Source of the DNA: Theocolax elegans
Lineage: Eukaryota; Arthropoda; Insecta; Hymenoptera; Cerocephalidae
Length of the DNA: 64,000 bases
Direction of reading: 5' to 3'
Assembly: GCA_026168455.1 (NCBI GenBank)
Contig: CM047430.1
Span: 20,850,735 to 20,914,734, forward strand
Below are positions 54,751-64,000 of this stretch, in pieces. Each line of letters starts with the position of its first letter. The stretch's first letter is position 1. The notes under the pieces were generated by a model. It was not told where the DNA came from. It did not search any database and saw only the letters and a list, made by a program, of their open reading frames with translations. The position numbers were made by a program, and so were the translations under genes.

Positions 54751-55790
54751 TGAACACGGAATAATGTAAGTGTTGGGTTGGACATAATGACGTGTATATG
54801 ATAAATTTCAATTCATAAATTTTCATAATAAAGTCAGTCAGACAATTAAGCTGTAATGATAGTATTCATGTGACTCTAGCACCCTCTCGCAGCCACTTTT
54901 CAACTACTGCCACGAGTTCTTACCTGTCTCTGAGTTCTTTCACGGGTTGGAAAGCATAGCTTCTTCTCTGCCCTTCGCTTCTTCCATCTCACTATCCTAT
55001 ATCATTTTAGTTGACTATATATTAAAGGGAGAACACAAAATTGAGGAAAGGATATCAGCAAGTATTTTCTGCTACGGTTTTTCTTAAATATGCGTGAATG
55101 ATTTCGGATAAAACTTGTCGTAGAGCAAAAATAGATAAATAGGGAAAGTAATTGTTGACCAATTGCACAATTAAACATTTTTTGCCAGGATAAGGGTTTT
55201 TTGCATAAAAAATCACATTTAACTTATAAAATTTTATTATTATACGAATTGTGAAGTATTTCGGCAATTACGCTTTTTGTAGAATATGCACTATCAATTT
55301 TTGGTTATCTTGGTGTAGATAGACAAGATATTTAAATTTTTTGTGGGAAATTTGGTACGAATTATACAATTTTTATTATGATGTATTTTCACAATTGTAA
55401 CTTCTATAAATAAACAGATAAACAAATAAATAAACAATATTTGAAAAAATTTAATAAATAATGATTAAATAATAAATATATTCTTTTCTTTAACGATGAA
55501 AATTTGGCACGCATTATACTATTTTTATTGTAGGTATTTGGCAAGAAAATAGAGTTTAATATCTGCTTTTGTATAGTATTATTAGTATTGATATATGGTC
55601 ATTTGACGATAAACTTTACGGTAAAACATCATGCACAAGAATAAAAAAAAATTTAGTATGGAATTTTTGGTTTTGGATTTGCACTTTTTTCTAAAGAAAG
55701 CCACATTATTGTAATCTTCTTTAGGTATTAATCGTCTTTAGGTATTGATTGTTCTTTTCTTATGAAATATATTTTGGGATGTTTTGTCTC
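54751..55790. other. AT-rich sequence without recognised features
   Basis: No convincing frame or repeat. Simple A/T runs and AATAAACAAATAAATAAACA at 55411-55435. Confidence 0.3.
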
Positions 55791-55946
55791 TTAACCCTTA
55801 GTGGGCAGGTATGACGTCATATGGCGTCATGCTTTAACTCGCCGACATTTGACCTTAGTTTGGACGTAATTTGGGGACTCAAACGTAGTTTTCTATGGAG
55901 CAATCAAGCTTTTCAAAATCTCAAATGCTGGCCCTTTAAGGGTTAA
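55791..55946. mobile_element. TTAA-flanked MITE, copy 1
   Basis: A 148-bp core between two TTAA sites (55791-55794 and 55943-55946) with ends CCCTTAGTGGG and CCCTTTAAGGG, each close to the reverse complement of the other. TTAA duplication and CCCT tips are characteristic of piggyBac-type elements. A related copy lies on the other strand at 58282. Confidence 0.65.
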
Positions 55947-56014
55947 AGGCTATCTTCTTAGTATTATATCCTGAGGTACGTTGACAGCATCTTCAGGAAT
56001 TTATTGTTCATTCT

Positions 56015-56320
56015 TCACAAAGTGGTTTTTATAATATTGCAATTTTTGCCAAAATGTCTCCTTACCTTTGTTTTCCAGAGTCCTATAACATTGCCCTTAG
56101 GAAAAGTATTTATTATAATGAATGGTATAGTGAACGAAGTTATTTGCACACGATGTGTAATATGATGATAATAATTATACAATTGTAATTTAATATAATA
56201 ATAATATGGTGTTTTGTGTTCTCTATTCTTTATAACGGTAAGCGAGTTACCGATCAGGTAAGCAACACGCTGGTACAGTCTAGGTGAGGAAGCGTTCCTC
56301 TTGTTCCCCCTCTCGTGACA
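56015..56320 (-). repeat. Possible LTR end
   Basis: On the minus strand a purine-rich GGGCGGGATT is followed by TGTCACGAGAGGGGG, which could be a polypurine tract and LTR start, with TTATAAAG at 56225-56232 as TATA box. Read on the plus strand the same place ends CTCGTGACA, like other LTR ends here, but lacks a TGG primer site after it. The far boundary was not found. The open frame across it is probably fortuitous. Confidence 0.3.
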
Positions 56321-56489
56321 AATCCCGCCCGGGTAGACATGTCGGTGGTTCGCAGCAACCACTTCACGAGAGAAGACGCGCGTGACGTAGGAAGCCTCTA
56401 CGTCAGAGCTCCCTACGTCAGAGATTGTTGATAACATTTTACCGGGCACAGACCTATCCCACGAATACCGCCCTCTCCGGCGTAATTTA

Positions 56490-56735
56490 CTACCGTTTCT
56501 TTTCCAATTCTTTTACGTATATTATCAGCTTTATGCCTTCGTTTTCCTCTTCCTTATGAGTAAGTTTAAAGAGAAGTTGTGGAAATTCACAAAATTTTTC
56601 TCTAACCAAAGATTTGCCGATTTTGTCGGCAGCTGTTAAATTGTCCCAAAAATAAGGTGGTTTAACCGTGTATATACTTGGCACTGCACTAGCTTGACTA
56701 AGGTCAATGACTGCTTCAAAATATTTTCATCTACA
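56490..56735 (-). CDS. Unrecognised ORF, possible exon or TE fragment
   Basis: The minus-strand frame stays open upstream of its ATG at 56684 to about 56735. It reads IDLSQASAVPSIYTVKPPYF, then aromatic and charged sequence (WDNLTAADKIGKSL, FCEFPQLLFKLTHKEEE) and stops after KELEKKR. Composition looks like a real protein and not translated noise. I do not recognise the family. It lies about 170 bp upstream, in minus orientation, of the LTR-like start at 56320, so it could be the end of an LTR element gene or a host exon. Confidence 0.35.
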
Positions 56736-57139
56736 CTCTTAACCTATTGCAAGTAAATGAAAAATTCCATTTTTTGTTTAAAAAGAAAAAATTGATATAA
56801 ATTATAAAGTTAAAAATTTATATTATAGTAAAAACTGAAATATACTTTTTGAAAAGAATTAACTAATGACACTCTGTGTGTTAGCGTCTAAATTCATAGG
56901 ACTGAAATCTGACCCCCTACAATAAAAAAATTACAGTGACGAATAAAAAACTACATGCGCACGCAAGGTTTTCAGTCATTCGCAGTATACCTACCCCTCT
57001 ATTATCAGAAAATTAAATCGACGAATGAGATCATTAATGCGCAGGCAAATCTTTCAGTGATTCGCTTCTCACATTGCTTTGAATATGTTTTCGTACAGCA
57101 TAAACATTTTAAACATTCGTTCACGCAGTCCCTACTTAT

Positions 57140-57777
57140 TTGCCTCCAGGGCGGTGATATCCTGGGTCATCCGGTGCCATGTGGCGGATGCGTGGCAGCT
57201 GTGTTTCGTCGCGTGGCCCGCGGGAGGTACCGGGTGGCTTTCGAGGATCACCGACGGATATTAGGGAACCTGGGGTACCTAAGCTGGGCGTGGATGAACG
57301 CCCACCATCTTCATACCATAAACCTCTATATACCGTATACCATAGCCCTCTGGAGCGGCTCCAACAACCCCCAACAACAACAACCGTGGTGGGGGTACGT
57401 TGTCGTCCCCGGAGGAGCGGCGGCTTGCCTTAACAGGCCGGCCGCGAGTGGAGCTCTATAATCCCCCCCCCCCTAACCTTAAGCTTTGGTGCGTGGCGAT
57501 GGGGTGCATGGCCCAGGGGAAATTGGGTTCCGAGCGCACCACCCCGTGCGAGCTGTGGCGCCCGTTAAGAGGTATTTGCCTTGCCGTGGTAGGTCATAGT
57601 CCACGGTCGACTAGGTAGTTCGACTTCGATTATGGGCGTCTACTAAACGTCTCTGGACCCCGGGTCTGGCCTTATGACTGTAGGTCCAGGCGCGGGGACC
57701 AGCGGCTTGAATCCTAATTATTTAAAAAACAAAAACGTAACAGTGAGGAAGGGGGAAGCTTAGAGGAGGAGCAAGTA
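57140..57777 (+). other. GC-rich 5' UTR of an R1-type LINE (probable)
   Basis: An abrupt change to GC-rich sequence, with no ORF that fits a known protein, leading straight into the ORF1 fragment at 57786. The layout matches the long GC-rich 5' UTRs of R1/TRAS-type LINEs. A (C)11 run lies at 57464-57474. Confidence 0.45.
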
Positions 57778-57785
57778 ATGAGAGT

Positions 57786-58253
57786 ATGGAGAGAAAAAGG
57801 AGAAGGGAAGACAGAAGGAAAAGGAAGAGCAGGCAAAGGAATTGCGGAAGTCGAAGAGCGAGGCTTGTAGGAAATGGGCAGGATAGGATAAAAGGAGGAA
57901 ATGAGGATTTCTACCATGCATTGATAGACGTACGGAATCCAGTAAGGATTATAAAAGTGGAATTGGATAGGGAAGGGGGAGATGCTGGAGATGTCGTATC
58001 TGCTTGTAAGGACCCGCAGCTAAACGAGATGGAAAATGGAACGGACTACGTTGGTGGAATTCAGGACGTGACTCGTGGCCTACATGCTCTCGTATTTAAT
58101 GAAACAAATAAGGTCACGAAGGCAATGTGCGACAGGATAATTGACCAGGTGAACAGTTATGAAGAGTTATTGATGCGGCTAGTAGCGGAAAATGAAAAAT
58201 TGAAGGACAAGGTTGAAATTTATGAGCGTTATAAGGGGGGGTGGAAAGGATGA
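57786..58253 (+). pseudogene. LINE ORF1 fragment with coiled-coil end
   Basis: A 155-codon frame: a very basic N-terminus, then VRNPVRIIKVELDRE, then TKAMCDRIIDQVNSYEELL followed by a Leu/Glu/Lys heptad-like helix ending at TGA 58251-58253. Similar Glu-Glu-Leu-x2-Arg-Leu-x-Ala-Glu-Asn helices precede the central domain of R1/TRAS-type ORF1 proteins. The remainder of ORF1, including zinc knuckles, and all of ORF2 are missing, so this is a 3'-deleted relic. Confidence 0.55.
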
Positions 58254-58281
58254 AACAGTATGTGTGCCATGAGAAAGATCG

Positions 58282-58425
58282 TTAACCCTTAAAGGGCAGG
58301 CATTTAAGATTTTTTAAAGCTTGATTTCTCCATAGAAAAGGAGGTTTGGGTCCCCAAGTTATGACCAAACTAAGGTCAAATGTCGGCGAGTTGAAGCATG
58401 ACGCCATATGGCACTCTAAGGGCCA
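58282..58425. mobile_element. TTAA-flanked MITE, copy 2
   Basis: Begins TTAACCCTTAAAGGGCAGGC and matches the reverse complement of 55791-55946 through the phrase AAACTAAGGTCAAATGTCGG. The far end has decayed: it reads CTAAGGGCCAA with no TTAA. Confidence 0.6.
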
Positions 58426-59455
58426 AATGGACCGGAGAAAGAACCGACACTAACCCAGCCCACCAACCCATGGAATTTCATGAAAAAAAAATGCTATCGG
58501 CTGTATTTCTAATTGTACTTTTCAAAAATGCAAGAAATTTTAATTGTACCTTCTTAGTTTTCGAGAAAAAAAAATGCCAAAGTATGGGAATATTGAAAGG
58601 TCGGTTACTCGTTTTAGAACCGCTTTTACGTCAATGTAGGCGCCCAAAAAAATTGTACCTTTTTCGTACTTAATTGTACCATCCTCACTTTTCCGAAAAA
58701 ATAACGGTATAACGCAAAAATATTAAAAAAGCAATATCGTCTGATTGACAGTCCGTTTTCAGCTACTGCGCATGCGCGGCCAACGGAAGTGCGAGATTCG
58801 CATGCACACGAGCTTTTCAACCGCACGAGATTTTAAAATCGTAAAAAAGGGAAAAAATGCATGGGAGGCATTGATAAAATATCCATCGTCGCATTATTAT
58901 TATTAATTACCAGAAATTGTGGAAAAAGTAATTGTACCCTCCGAATCATTGATATTTAACTCTACTATGAGTAAATAAAAAAATGTACATTATCTGTACG
59001 TAATTGTACAATCGTCAAACTTTGTATTTATTAATGGGAATCAATTAGAAACAATAGTAAATAATTAGCTGAACGAACGGGCGCACTATGCGCATGTGCG
59101 GTTGTGACGCCTATGAAGTCAAGCGTTTTAAAAACGCGAAAAAAGCAAGTAACGCTCGGTTATTTGACCTTGTAACCCCGTTTTTTGGTTATAATCCTAA
59201 AGAAGATACATTATTATAAGGCTTTTATAGTTTTTTCATAAAAAAAGTCAAAAGTGTTTATTATTTATGAGGGTTATGTGGGTATTTGAGACTTATATAG
59301 ACAGTCGTCTATAACTCTTTTGGGTTGAAAAATTGAGAAGTAAGTACGGCCCCGTCTTAGTCATTAACCTGAGGGATAGTTTATTTTTAAAAACATAAAG
59401 CAAATCAATAATAAAGAGTTCAGATAAATACCTTTCCATATAATTATATATATAT
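58426..59455 (+). other. Noncoding stretch with recurrent AATTGTAC
   Basis: No convincing gene. The octamer AATTGTAC occurs at least six times between 58510 and 59010 on the plus strand, usually followed by C or T. Two GCGCATGTGCG/GCGCATGCGC-type palindromes lie at about 58768 and 59091. Origin unknown. Confidence 0.4.
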
Positions 59456-59459
59456 ATAT

Positions 59460-60127
59460 GGGACCTCTCCTAGGGGTTGTGGGACCTTGACGAAGTTCGG
59501 GTCAGGGAGGCTGGGACCCTATTAGGAGCAATCCCTTAGGGAACTTAAATCCCTGGTCCCGAGCGGGTGGAGAGGCTTAATTTCCGGGATTTTGGGGCTA
59601 AAGGCCCTGACTCTCCCGGCTGTCACGGATCGGGTATGGGTCTCGATGACTTGCCTGGATCTCCCTATTAGGAGCCCTCCTGGGCCGGCGCCGGGACTCT
59701 CCCCCTGCCCTGGAAGGATGCGGAGGATGGGGGGGCGGAGGTCCGCTGTTACCCCAGCCTGACCTTGGCCTACCCCTTCTCTGGGTCCGATGAAGGGGGG
59801 GGGGGCCCGATGAAGGACGGACGGGGGTTCAGGGCTGACTTGTCCCCCTTATTTGAGGGGTCCAAGGAAGCTCAACGATTCCGGAGAGAACCAAAGAACA
59901 ACCCCCTATCTGGACGTGGTGGACCTGGATAGGTAGATACACCCCCCCAATCTGAGTGTGTTAAGCGACCCGTGCCGAGCAGACTGGTTGGCCCCTGGGG
60001 GTAACTAGGGGTCGTTAACGGAGCCTTGGGGATACCGGGCGCCCTCCCCAAGTAATTAGCCTTACCCGTCGAAAGACATAATACGGCATGAGGCTCTGCC
60101 GGGGTTGACGATATTTCCTCCACACTC
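59460..60127 (+). other. 5' UTR of LOA-clade LINE
   Basis: GC-rich sequence beginning GGGACCTCTCC straight after (TA)n and running to the ORF1 start. It contains short hairpins such as CCTTGAC/GTCAGGG (59490-59512). The right part from 59856 is repeated exactly at 62258. Confidence 0.6.
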
Positions 60128-62257
60128 GTGGGACCAAAAATGGAGAAATTTTTAAAAAAACAAAATAAAAATAACAAAAGGGAGGTGGATCCGCCCCCGA
60201 AGGAAGCCGAGGCTCACGCCAACGCGACCCAAAGGGAGGCGACCCAAACCCCCCTAACCAATCCTCTGTCTCTGTCTCTAGAGGCTGGGAACCCTGGTGC
60301 TTCGGCGCTAAGGGGTCCACTAGCCCATGAGACTGGAGATACGACAGCCAAGGAGGGACCTCAAATCCCCCAGATGGACTACTCGGCTCCTGAGGCTGTG
60401 ACCTCTGGCTCTACAGAGCCAGAGGGTCTACGTGCCCCCGAACCTGGTAGTTCACACAGCCTTCCGGTGTTTGGCCCACATCTACCGACCAGGAAGTGTG
60501 GGGCCTACCGGAAGAAATTGAAAAAACTGAAGGCGGAGGCCGGCGAGGCCAACAAAGATGGCCCACCAAGCACAGTGTCGAACCAAACCCCGGCGATTAC
60601 GAAGAGGAGGAAAGAGGCTAGAGACTCGTCCCTCGGAGCATCGCCGGGCAACAAAAGACACTGTGGCCCGCCGAGTTCACAGAAGGGACCAGGGGTTAGT
60701 GCTGAGCCCAAAGCCCCTCACAAGGGAGGACTTACGGCCGCACAAAGGTCCAACCCTCTCATGGTGGTCCTGACCGCTGAGAACTATCCTGAGGTGCCTC
60801 TCACCCAGGAGGATCTCGGCAAAGTCAGGGCCGCCTTTAGAGAGGTCTTGAAGACCCCACCGGCGCAATACCCGAGATTTGAATCATCGAGCTGCGTCGG
60901 GGGAGCTCTGGTCTTCGAGGCCTCGAACCAAATATCCAGGGAATGGCTGCTCTCCAAAGCGGCCTCCCTGATGCCCGAGGGGGTAGCTTTCAAGGCAGGA
61001 GGGACTGAGCTCCTCCAGAAAATGCTGAAGGCAGTGGTCTGGCTCCCTAAGCCAATAGAGGAGTCGGCCGTAGTGCTGCGGCGCCTGGAGGAGTTCAACC
61101 CCTCCCTTAAAACATCATGCTGGAGAGCTATCAACCTCTCGGATGAATCAGGAAGGCAAGAGAGGGAGGACTCCTACCTCCGAATCTTCTTGCTGCCTGA
61201 GTCCCAAGTCAGGGCCCTTAAGGCCCTAGACTTTAGACCCTGGCTGGACCTGGGACGAATTACATTTAAAGTGACTCAGAAAGGTCCGCCGGGGGAGGTG
61301 GTTGAGATGGAGGTGGAGAGCACATAATTGGCTCCTCCAACTCTGTCAATAACCCAAATTAACTTGCACCATAGCAAAGGCGCCTCTGCAATATTGCAGA
61401 GAAGCATGGCTACGGTGCACACAGGCCTCTCGCTAATCCAAGAGCCTTGGATTGTGAAGGGGTCCATCAAAGGACTAGGTAGCCTACAATGCTACAGAGA
61501 CCCGACAGCAGACAGACCAAGGGCAGGCATTGTCTGCAAGGGACTAAATAGTGTCCCTCTTTGGGATTTCTGTACAAAAGATTTAATGGTGGTTTCCATT
61601 AACGTAAAGGAGATGGGTAGGCTTATCATTGCCTCAGCCTACTTTCCCTATGAAGACACCGATGTTCCGCCGATGGAGGTTGTCAGGTTGATTAGCCACT
61701 GCCAGGAACATAACTGGCCAATCCTAATAGGATGTGATGCAAATGCGCATCATGAACTATGGGGTAGCTCAAATGTGAATAAGAGGGGATCCGCACTGGT
61801 GGACTATCTTGTCACCACGGAGCTGGACATTCTCAATACCGGAAGTAAACCTACTTTCCAAAATGCTGTAAGGGCGGAGGTCATTGATATTTCACTATGT
61901 TCCTCGGCCCTTTCTGACAGAATTAAAAGCTGGAGGGTCACGGACGAGCCGACGCTGTCGGATCATGCTCAGATCGCCATGGAATTGGTGGGGGAGTGTG
62001 GTCCGCTGGAAGAGCTTCGGTTCCTCAGAAACCCCAGACATACCAACTGGGAGGGTTTCGGACGGGACCTGGAAAGGAACCTCGAGGACCTTCCAGGTGC
62101 CATAAGAGACATTCCCATGCTGGAGAAGGCAGCGCGGAAGCTGACTGAAGCACTCCGCCAAGCCTTCGAGAATAACTGCCCACTAAGTAGGAGGAAGCCT
62201 AAAGGCCAAATCCGCTGGTGGTCAGGTAAACTAGAACTATTGAGAGGTTCCATACGG
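59856..62257 (+). repeat. LOA LINE duplication unit 1 (2402 bp)
   Basis: From GAGGGGTCCAAGG at 59856 the sequence runs through 5' UTR, ORF1 and endonuclease to 62257. It then starts over at the same GAGGGGTCCAAGG (62258), offset 2402. The repeated stretch encodes identical ORFs in both copies, and the second copy lacks about 1.2 kb. Confidence 0.85.
60128..61327 (+). CDS. LOA-clade LINE ORF1
   Basis: An intact 399-codon frame from ATG (first codons ATGGGACCAAAAATGG; the track-independent start could also be the second ATG, at 60140). The first 200 residues are Pro/Ala/Thr/Glu-rich with basic clusters (KKLKKLKAEA, KRRKEAR). From about residue 215 a folded domain follows: NPLMVVLTAENYPEVPLTQE, EWLLSKAASL, TSCWRAINL, REDSYLRIFLLPESQV and LDLGRITFKV. 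It resembles the DUF4780-type domain found in ORF1 of insect LOA/Jockey-like LINEs. Role: RNA-binding chaperone of the element RNA. ORF2 follows at once in the same frame after TAA. Confidence 0.8.
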   Translation: MGPKMEKFLKKQNKNNKREVDPPPKEAEAHANATQREATQTPLTNPLSLSLEAGNPGASALRGPLAHETGDTTAKEGPQIPQMDYSAPEAVTSGSTEPEGLRAPEPGSSHSLPVFGPHLPTRKCGAYRKKLKKLKAEAGEANKDGPPSTVSNQTPAITKRRKEARDSSLGASPGNKRHCGPPSSQKGPGVSAEPKAPHKGGLTAAQRSNPLMVVLTAENYPEVPLTQEDLGKVRAAFREVLKTPPAQYPRFESSSCVGGALVFEASNQISREWLLSKAASLMPEGVAFKAGGTELLQKMLKAVVWLPKPIEESAVVLRRLEEFNPSLKTSCWRAINLSDESGRQEREDSYLRIFLLPESQVRALKALDFRPWLDLGRITFKVTQKGPPGEVVEMEVEST

Positions 62258-62338
62258 AGGGGTCCAAGGAAGCTCAACGATTCCGGAGAGAACCAAAGAA
62301 CAACCCCCTATCTGGACGTGGTGGACCTGGATAGGTAG
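61328..62338 (+). CDS. LOA-clade LINE ORF2, endonuclease part, fused to duplication
   Basis: Opens directly after the ORF1 stop with TTG GCT CCT, so no ATG is available at the expected place. The APE-type endonuclease is complete: SITQINLHHSKGA, LSLIQEPW with the catalytic Glu, GCDANAHHELWGSS, VIDISLC and LSDHAQIAMEL with the catalytic His. It is followed by the linker to RT (IRWWSGKLELLRGSIR). At 62257 the sequence jumps back to the 5' UTR copy, and the last 27 codons are out-of-context. RT is therefore missing from this copy. Confidence 0.88.
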   Translation: MAPPTLSITQINLHHSKGASAILQRSMATVHTGLSLIQEPWIVKGSIKGLGSLQCYRDPTADRPRAGIVCKGLNSVPLWDFCTKDLMVVSINVKEMGRLIIASAYFPYEDTDVPPMEVVRLISHCQEHNWPILIGCDANAHHELWGSSNVNKRGSALVDYLVTTELDILNTGSKPTFQNAVRAEVIDISLCSSALSDRIKSWRVTDEPTLSDHAQIAMELVGECGPLEELRFLRNPRHTNWEGFGRDLERNLEDLPGAIRDIPMLEKAARKLTEALRQAFENNCPLSRRKPKGQIRWWSGKLELLRGSIRRGPRKLNDSGENQRTTPYLDVVDLDR

Positions 62339-63141
62339 ATACACCCCCCCAATCTGAGTGTGTTAAGCGACCCGTGCCGAGCAGACTGGTTGGCCCCTGG
62401 GGGTAACTAGGGGTCGTTAACGGAGCCTTGGGGATACCGGGCGCCCTCCCCAAGTAATTAGCCTTACCCGTCGAAAGACATAATACGGCATGAGGCTCTG
62501 CCGGGGTTGACGATATTTCCTCCACACTCGTGGGACCAAAAATGGAGAAATTTTTAAAAAAACAAAATAAAAATAACAAAAGGGAGGTGGATCCGCCCCC
62601 GAAGGAAGCCGAGGCTCACGCCAACGCGACCCAAAGGGAGGCGACCCAAACCCCCCTAACCAATCCTCTGTCTCTGTCTCTAGAGGCTGGGAACCCTGGT
62701 GCTTCGGCGCTAAGGGGTCCACTAGCCCATGAGACTGGAGATACGACAGCCAAGGAGGGACCTCAAATCCCCCAGATGGACTACTCGGCTCCTGAGGCTG
62801 TGACCTCTGGCTCTACAGAGCCAGAGGGTCTACGTGCCCCCGAACCTGGTAGTTCACACAGCCTTCCGGTGTTTGGCCCACATCTACCGACCAGGAAGTG
62901 TGGGGCCTACCGGAAGAAATTGAAAAAACTGAAGGCGGAGGCCGGCGAGGCCAACAAAGATGGCCCACCAAGCACAGTGTCGAACCAAACCCCGGCGATT
63001 ACGAAGAGGAGGAAAGAGGCTAGAGACTCGTCCCTCGGAGCATCGCCGGGCAACAAAAGACACTGTGGCCCGCCGAGTTCACAGAAGGGACCAGGGGTTA
63101 GTGCTGAGCCCAAAGCCCCTCACAAGGGAGGACTTACGGCC
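62258..63141 (+). pseudogene. LOA LINE copy 2: 5' UTR end and truncated ORF1
   Basis: Identical in ORFs to 59856-60739. ORF1 starts at 62530 and stays open for about 204 codons. At 63141 (CTTACGGCC) it jumps to sequence matching 61934 within ORF2, about 1.2 kb further on. Reading through the junction continues in a wrong frame to 63315. Confidence 0.85.
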
Positions 63142-64000
63142 GGAGGGTCACGGACGAGCCGACGCTGTCGGATCATGCTCAGATCGCCATGGAATTGGTG
63201 GGGGAGTGTGGTCCGCTGGAAGAGCTTCGGTTCCTCAGAAACCCCAGACATACCAACTGGGAGGGTTTCGGACGGGACCTGGAAAGGAACCTCGAGGACC
63301 TTCCAGGTGCCATAAGAGACATTCCCATGCTGGAGAAGGCAGCGCGGAAGCTGACTGAAGCACTCCGCCAAGCCTTCGAGAATAACTGCCCACTAAGTAG
63401 GAGGAAGCCTAAAGGCCAAATCCGCTGGTGGTCAGGTAAACTAGAACTATTGAGAGGTTCCATACGGAACCTTCTCAAAAAGGCCAGACAAGGGAAAATT
63501 CCTTAGAACACTTATAAAAAGGAAAGAGATCGGTACAGATCCGAAATCAGAAGAGCACAGAAGGAAAGCTGGGCCGCTTTCTGCGAGGAGGTTGAGGGCG
63601 GAAACGAGGCTTCAAGACTGGACAAGATTCTGTCCAAGAACCCGGAAGCTGCCCTTGGCTCGCTCAAGCTTCCAGATAATAAGTTCTCAACTTCTGACGA
63701 GGATACCCTAGTGTACCTGATCAGTAGCCACTTCCCAGGCTTCTCGGAGCTAGGAACTGATAACAGGAAAATAATCGATTTCAGGAACAGATGGAAGGCG
63801 TCGCAGTGGCGCTGCCATCAAGACCTGGCAAAGGTTATTATCACTGAAGATAGGGTGAAATGGGCTATACGCTCCTTTCGACCCTACAAATCCCCTGGTA
63901 CGGATGAAATTTCTGTGGTTCTTCTTCAGAGGGCAGAGGATCGTATCCTAGGGCCGCTGATGAAGATCTTCAGGGCCAGCCTCGTTCTTGGTCACGTGCC
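63142..64000 (+). pseudogene. LOA LINE copy 2: ORF2 linker and RT start
   Basis: Picks up ORF2 at the end of the endonuclease (SDHAQIAMELVGECG) and, unlike copy 1, continues past the linker: NLLKKARQGKIP, then an in-frame TAG at 63504-63506. Then the frame is open to the window end, with YKKERDRYRSEIRRAQKESW, a Phe-Cys-Glu-Glu helix, and the RT block SFRPYKSPGTDEISVVLLQ. The Lys-Ser-Pro-Gly-x-Asp-x-Ile motif marks the start of LINE RT. The single nonsense codon is the only lesion seen after 63150. Confidence 0.85.

Noticed and set aside
56955..57461. 168-codon plus-strand frame
   Set aside because: It spans an abrupt base-composition boundary into the GC-rich LINE leader and has no domain; probably fortuitous.
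59460..59560. HDV-like self-cleaving ribozyme at the LOA LINE 5' end
   Set aside because: HDV-like ribozymes occur at 5' ends of some LINEs, but I could not fit the nested double pseudoknot; only an isolated 7-bp hairpin is clear.

Overview
The window is 64 kb of AT-rich eukaryotic DNA built almost entirely from transposable elements, many of them nested and broken. The mix of Ty3/Gypsy, BEL/Pao, R1-clade and LOA-clade LINE, Penelope-like and hairpin MITE families, with one recognisable metazoan exon, points to an insect. A hymenopteran such as an ant is my best guess, by inference only. No bacterial-type operon, tRNA, rRNA or CRISPR array was seen.

Layout. 1-4034 (minus strand): 5' half of a Gypsy element (family G2): LTR, primer binding site, leader, broken gag, open protease running off the left edge. 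4011-5380: relics of a LINE between two 215-bp repeats that each carry a 190-nt intron-like segment. 5638-9360: LTR element with only a gag-like remnant. 10694-18701: full-length Gypsy element G1 (gag, protease, RT-RNase H, integrase), broken by stops and frameshifts, with a BEL/Pao 5' fragment in its 3' LTR. 18641-34423: three near-identical copies of a G2 element in alternating orientation (A plus, B minus, C plus). A and C carry a complete nested solo LTR and B a truncated one. Only C continues into integrase and a 3' LTR.

35360-41128: tail-to-tail LTR ends, a 947-bp fold-back element, one host exon matching aldehyde dehydrogenase 7A1 (antiquitin), and two hairpin elements whose loops or arms contain hammerhead-ribozyme-like sequences. 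One of these two also encodes the end of a Penelope-type GIY-YIG endonuclease. 41652-44180: R1-clade LINE with ORF1 and endonuclease but a deleted RT. 44204-50968: repeats, microsatellites, a tandem duplication and a second fold-back family. 51031-51961: solo LTR-like unit. 52640-54750: mosaic R1-clade LINE pseudogene. 55791-58425: two TTAA-flanked MITEs and an R1-type ORF1 relic. 59460-64000: LOA-clade LINE in a head-to-tail partial duplication, the second copy with a 1.2-kb internal deletion and RT open to the right edge.

The only evidence for a host gene is the 200-bp exon at 37400-37599. Everything else with coding signal belongs to retroelements. The most unusual material is the pair of hammerhead-bearing inverted elements (38485-38982 and 39980-40584) and the inverted triplication at 18641-30400, which may be partly an assembly artefact.
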